Made by a program: the position numbers and the translations under genes | In this document: piece by piece, positions 5,625 to 5,961 of the stretch | Numbering within the stretch: position 1 is the stretch's first letter | How the letters are laid out: each line of letters begins with the position of its first letter | Source of the DNA: Planctomycetota bacterium | GTDB taxonomy: Bacteria > Planctomycetota > Brocadiia > JAJRTI01 | Assembly (NCBI GenBank): GCA_024278415.1 | Contig: JAJRTI010000430.1 | Span: 1 to 5,961 of the forward strand | DNA: 5,961 nt | Reading direction: 5' to 3' | The notes under the pieces: model-generated | Databases searched by the model: none | Told to the model about the DNA's origin: nothing | The model's input: only the letters and a program-made list of their open reading frames with translations

Positions 5625-5961
5625 ATGGGCAATTGCGGAGACATCTCCCACTTCTTTACCAAAATCAGAGGCGCCCCTAAGAGCAAACTCCAGGACTCGG
5701 CGCCCAAGCCTTGCCCGGGCGATGCCCTCAACCTGGAGTGCAAACGGGCCGAGGCCGGGGGGCAGACGGTGGTGAACGTCCTGGATGCCGACGAGCGTGT
5801 CCTTGGCCATCTGCGCCCATATCGAGCCGAAATGGTCACGGCGAGCTTAGCCCAGGGGTATGCGTGCTATGCATTCGTGACCGACGTCGCGGCCAGCCCT
5901 CCCGGCGAGACCAGCGAACTCAACGTCATCGTCGTCGTCGCGGGGTCCGGCGTGGGCGCGA
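5625..5961 (+). CDS. Hypothetical protein, faintly HIRAN-like, C-terminus cut by the window edge
   Basis: The frame is open from ATG 5625-5627 to the right edge, 112 residues with no stop. An in-frame TAG 6 nt before the ATG fixes the earliest start. A Shine-Dalgarno and a promoter are present. The N-terminus is MGNCGDISHFFTKIRGAPK and is not a signal peptide, so a cytoplasmic product is likely. Residues 47-105 alternate hydrophobic strands with VLDADERVLGHLRPYRAEMV and LAQGYACYAFVTDV. This recalls the HIRAN pattern of a strand, 'D...vlGyl', a helix 'A..i...l.qG' and further strands. HIRAN domains bind DNA ends in helicases and also occur alone in small bacterial proteins. The match is by eye and weak. 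Cysteines at 4, 30, 39 and 81 show no metal-binding spacing I recognise. Coding status is fairly secure; function is unknown. Confidence 0.6.
   Translation, partial: MGNCGDISHFFTKIRGAPKSKLQDSAPKPCPGDALNLECKRAEAGGQTVVNVLDADERVLGHLRPYRAEMVTASLAQGYACYAFVTDVAASPPGETSELNVIVVVAGSGVGA

Noticed and set aside
5582..5839. Minus-strand open frames of 85 and 68 residues opposite the right-edge gene
   Set aside because: They are antisense to the better-supported plus-strand gene and show low-complexity shadow composition.
5925..5940. GTC-rich run as a microsatellite
   Set aside because: It is short and interrupted, and is explained by a Val-Ile-Val-rich beta strand in the right-edge protein.

Overview
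The window is a stretch of high-GC (roughly 60-65% by eye) bacterial DNA. It carries two co-oriented minus-strand genes and the start of a divergent plus-strand gene. The large secreted protein combines a LamG-type sandwich, a probable carbohydrate-binding module, a glycosidase-like barrel and a GATase-like domain. The intergenic DNA is repeat-rich. Both recall the PVC superphylum (Planctomycetota, Verrucomicrobiota, Lentisphaerota) or nearby lineages such as Hydrogenedentota. That placement is inferred from style, not from a marker gene.

Layout from left to right. (1) Positions 1-1406, minus strand: a polytopic membrane protein of the YfhO/GT-C type, cut by the left edge, so only its N-terminal 468 residues are visible. 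It has no stop codon in the window and is easily missed. (2) Positions 1407-1712: a 306-bp gap holding three REP-like palindromes. Each has a 5' GTAG or GTGG head followed by an 8-bp stem and a 4-nt loop, and the stems differ between copies by compensatory changes. An imperfect stem-loop and a short ATG trinucleotide run lie near the start of the membrane-protein gene. (3) Positions 1713-5243, minus strand: an exported 1176-residue protein, probably acting on polysaccharide or glycoconjugates. (4) Positions 5244-5624: a divergent intergenic region. It holds a candidate leader of three closely packed hairpins for the secreted-protein gene, and two opposed copies of TGGTAGCAT that look like extended -10 elements. 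One faces each gene, and the plus-strand copy has an upstream TTGACT. (5) Positions 5625-5961, plus strand: a small, previously unrecognised gene running off the right edge. It shows a faint HIRAN-like pattern.

How the genes work together is inferred. The secreted protein could bind and process extracellular glycans, and the YfhO-like protein could transfer sugar from a lipid carrier on the outer face of the cytoplasmic membrane. The 306-bp gap and the REP elements make tight co-transcription uncertain. No tRNA, rRNA, CRISPR array, transposase or phage gene was seen.
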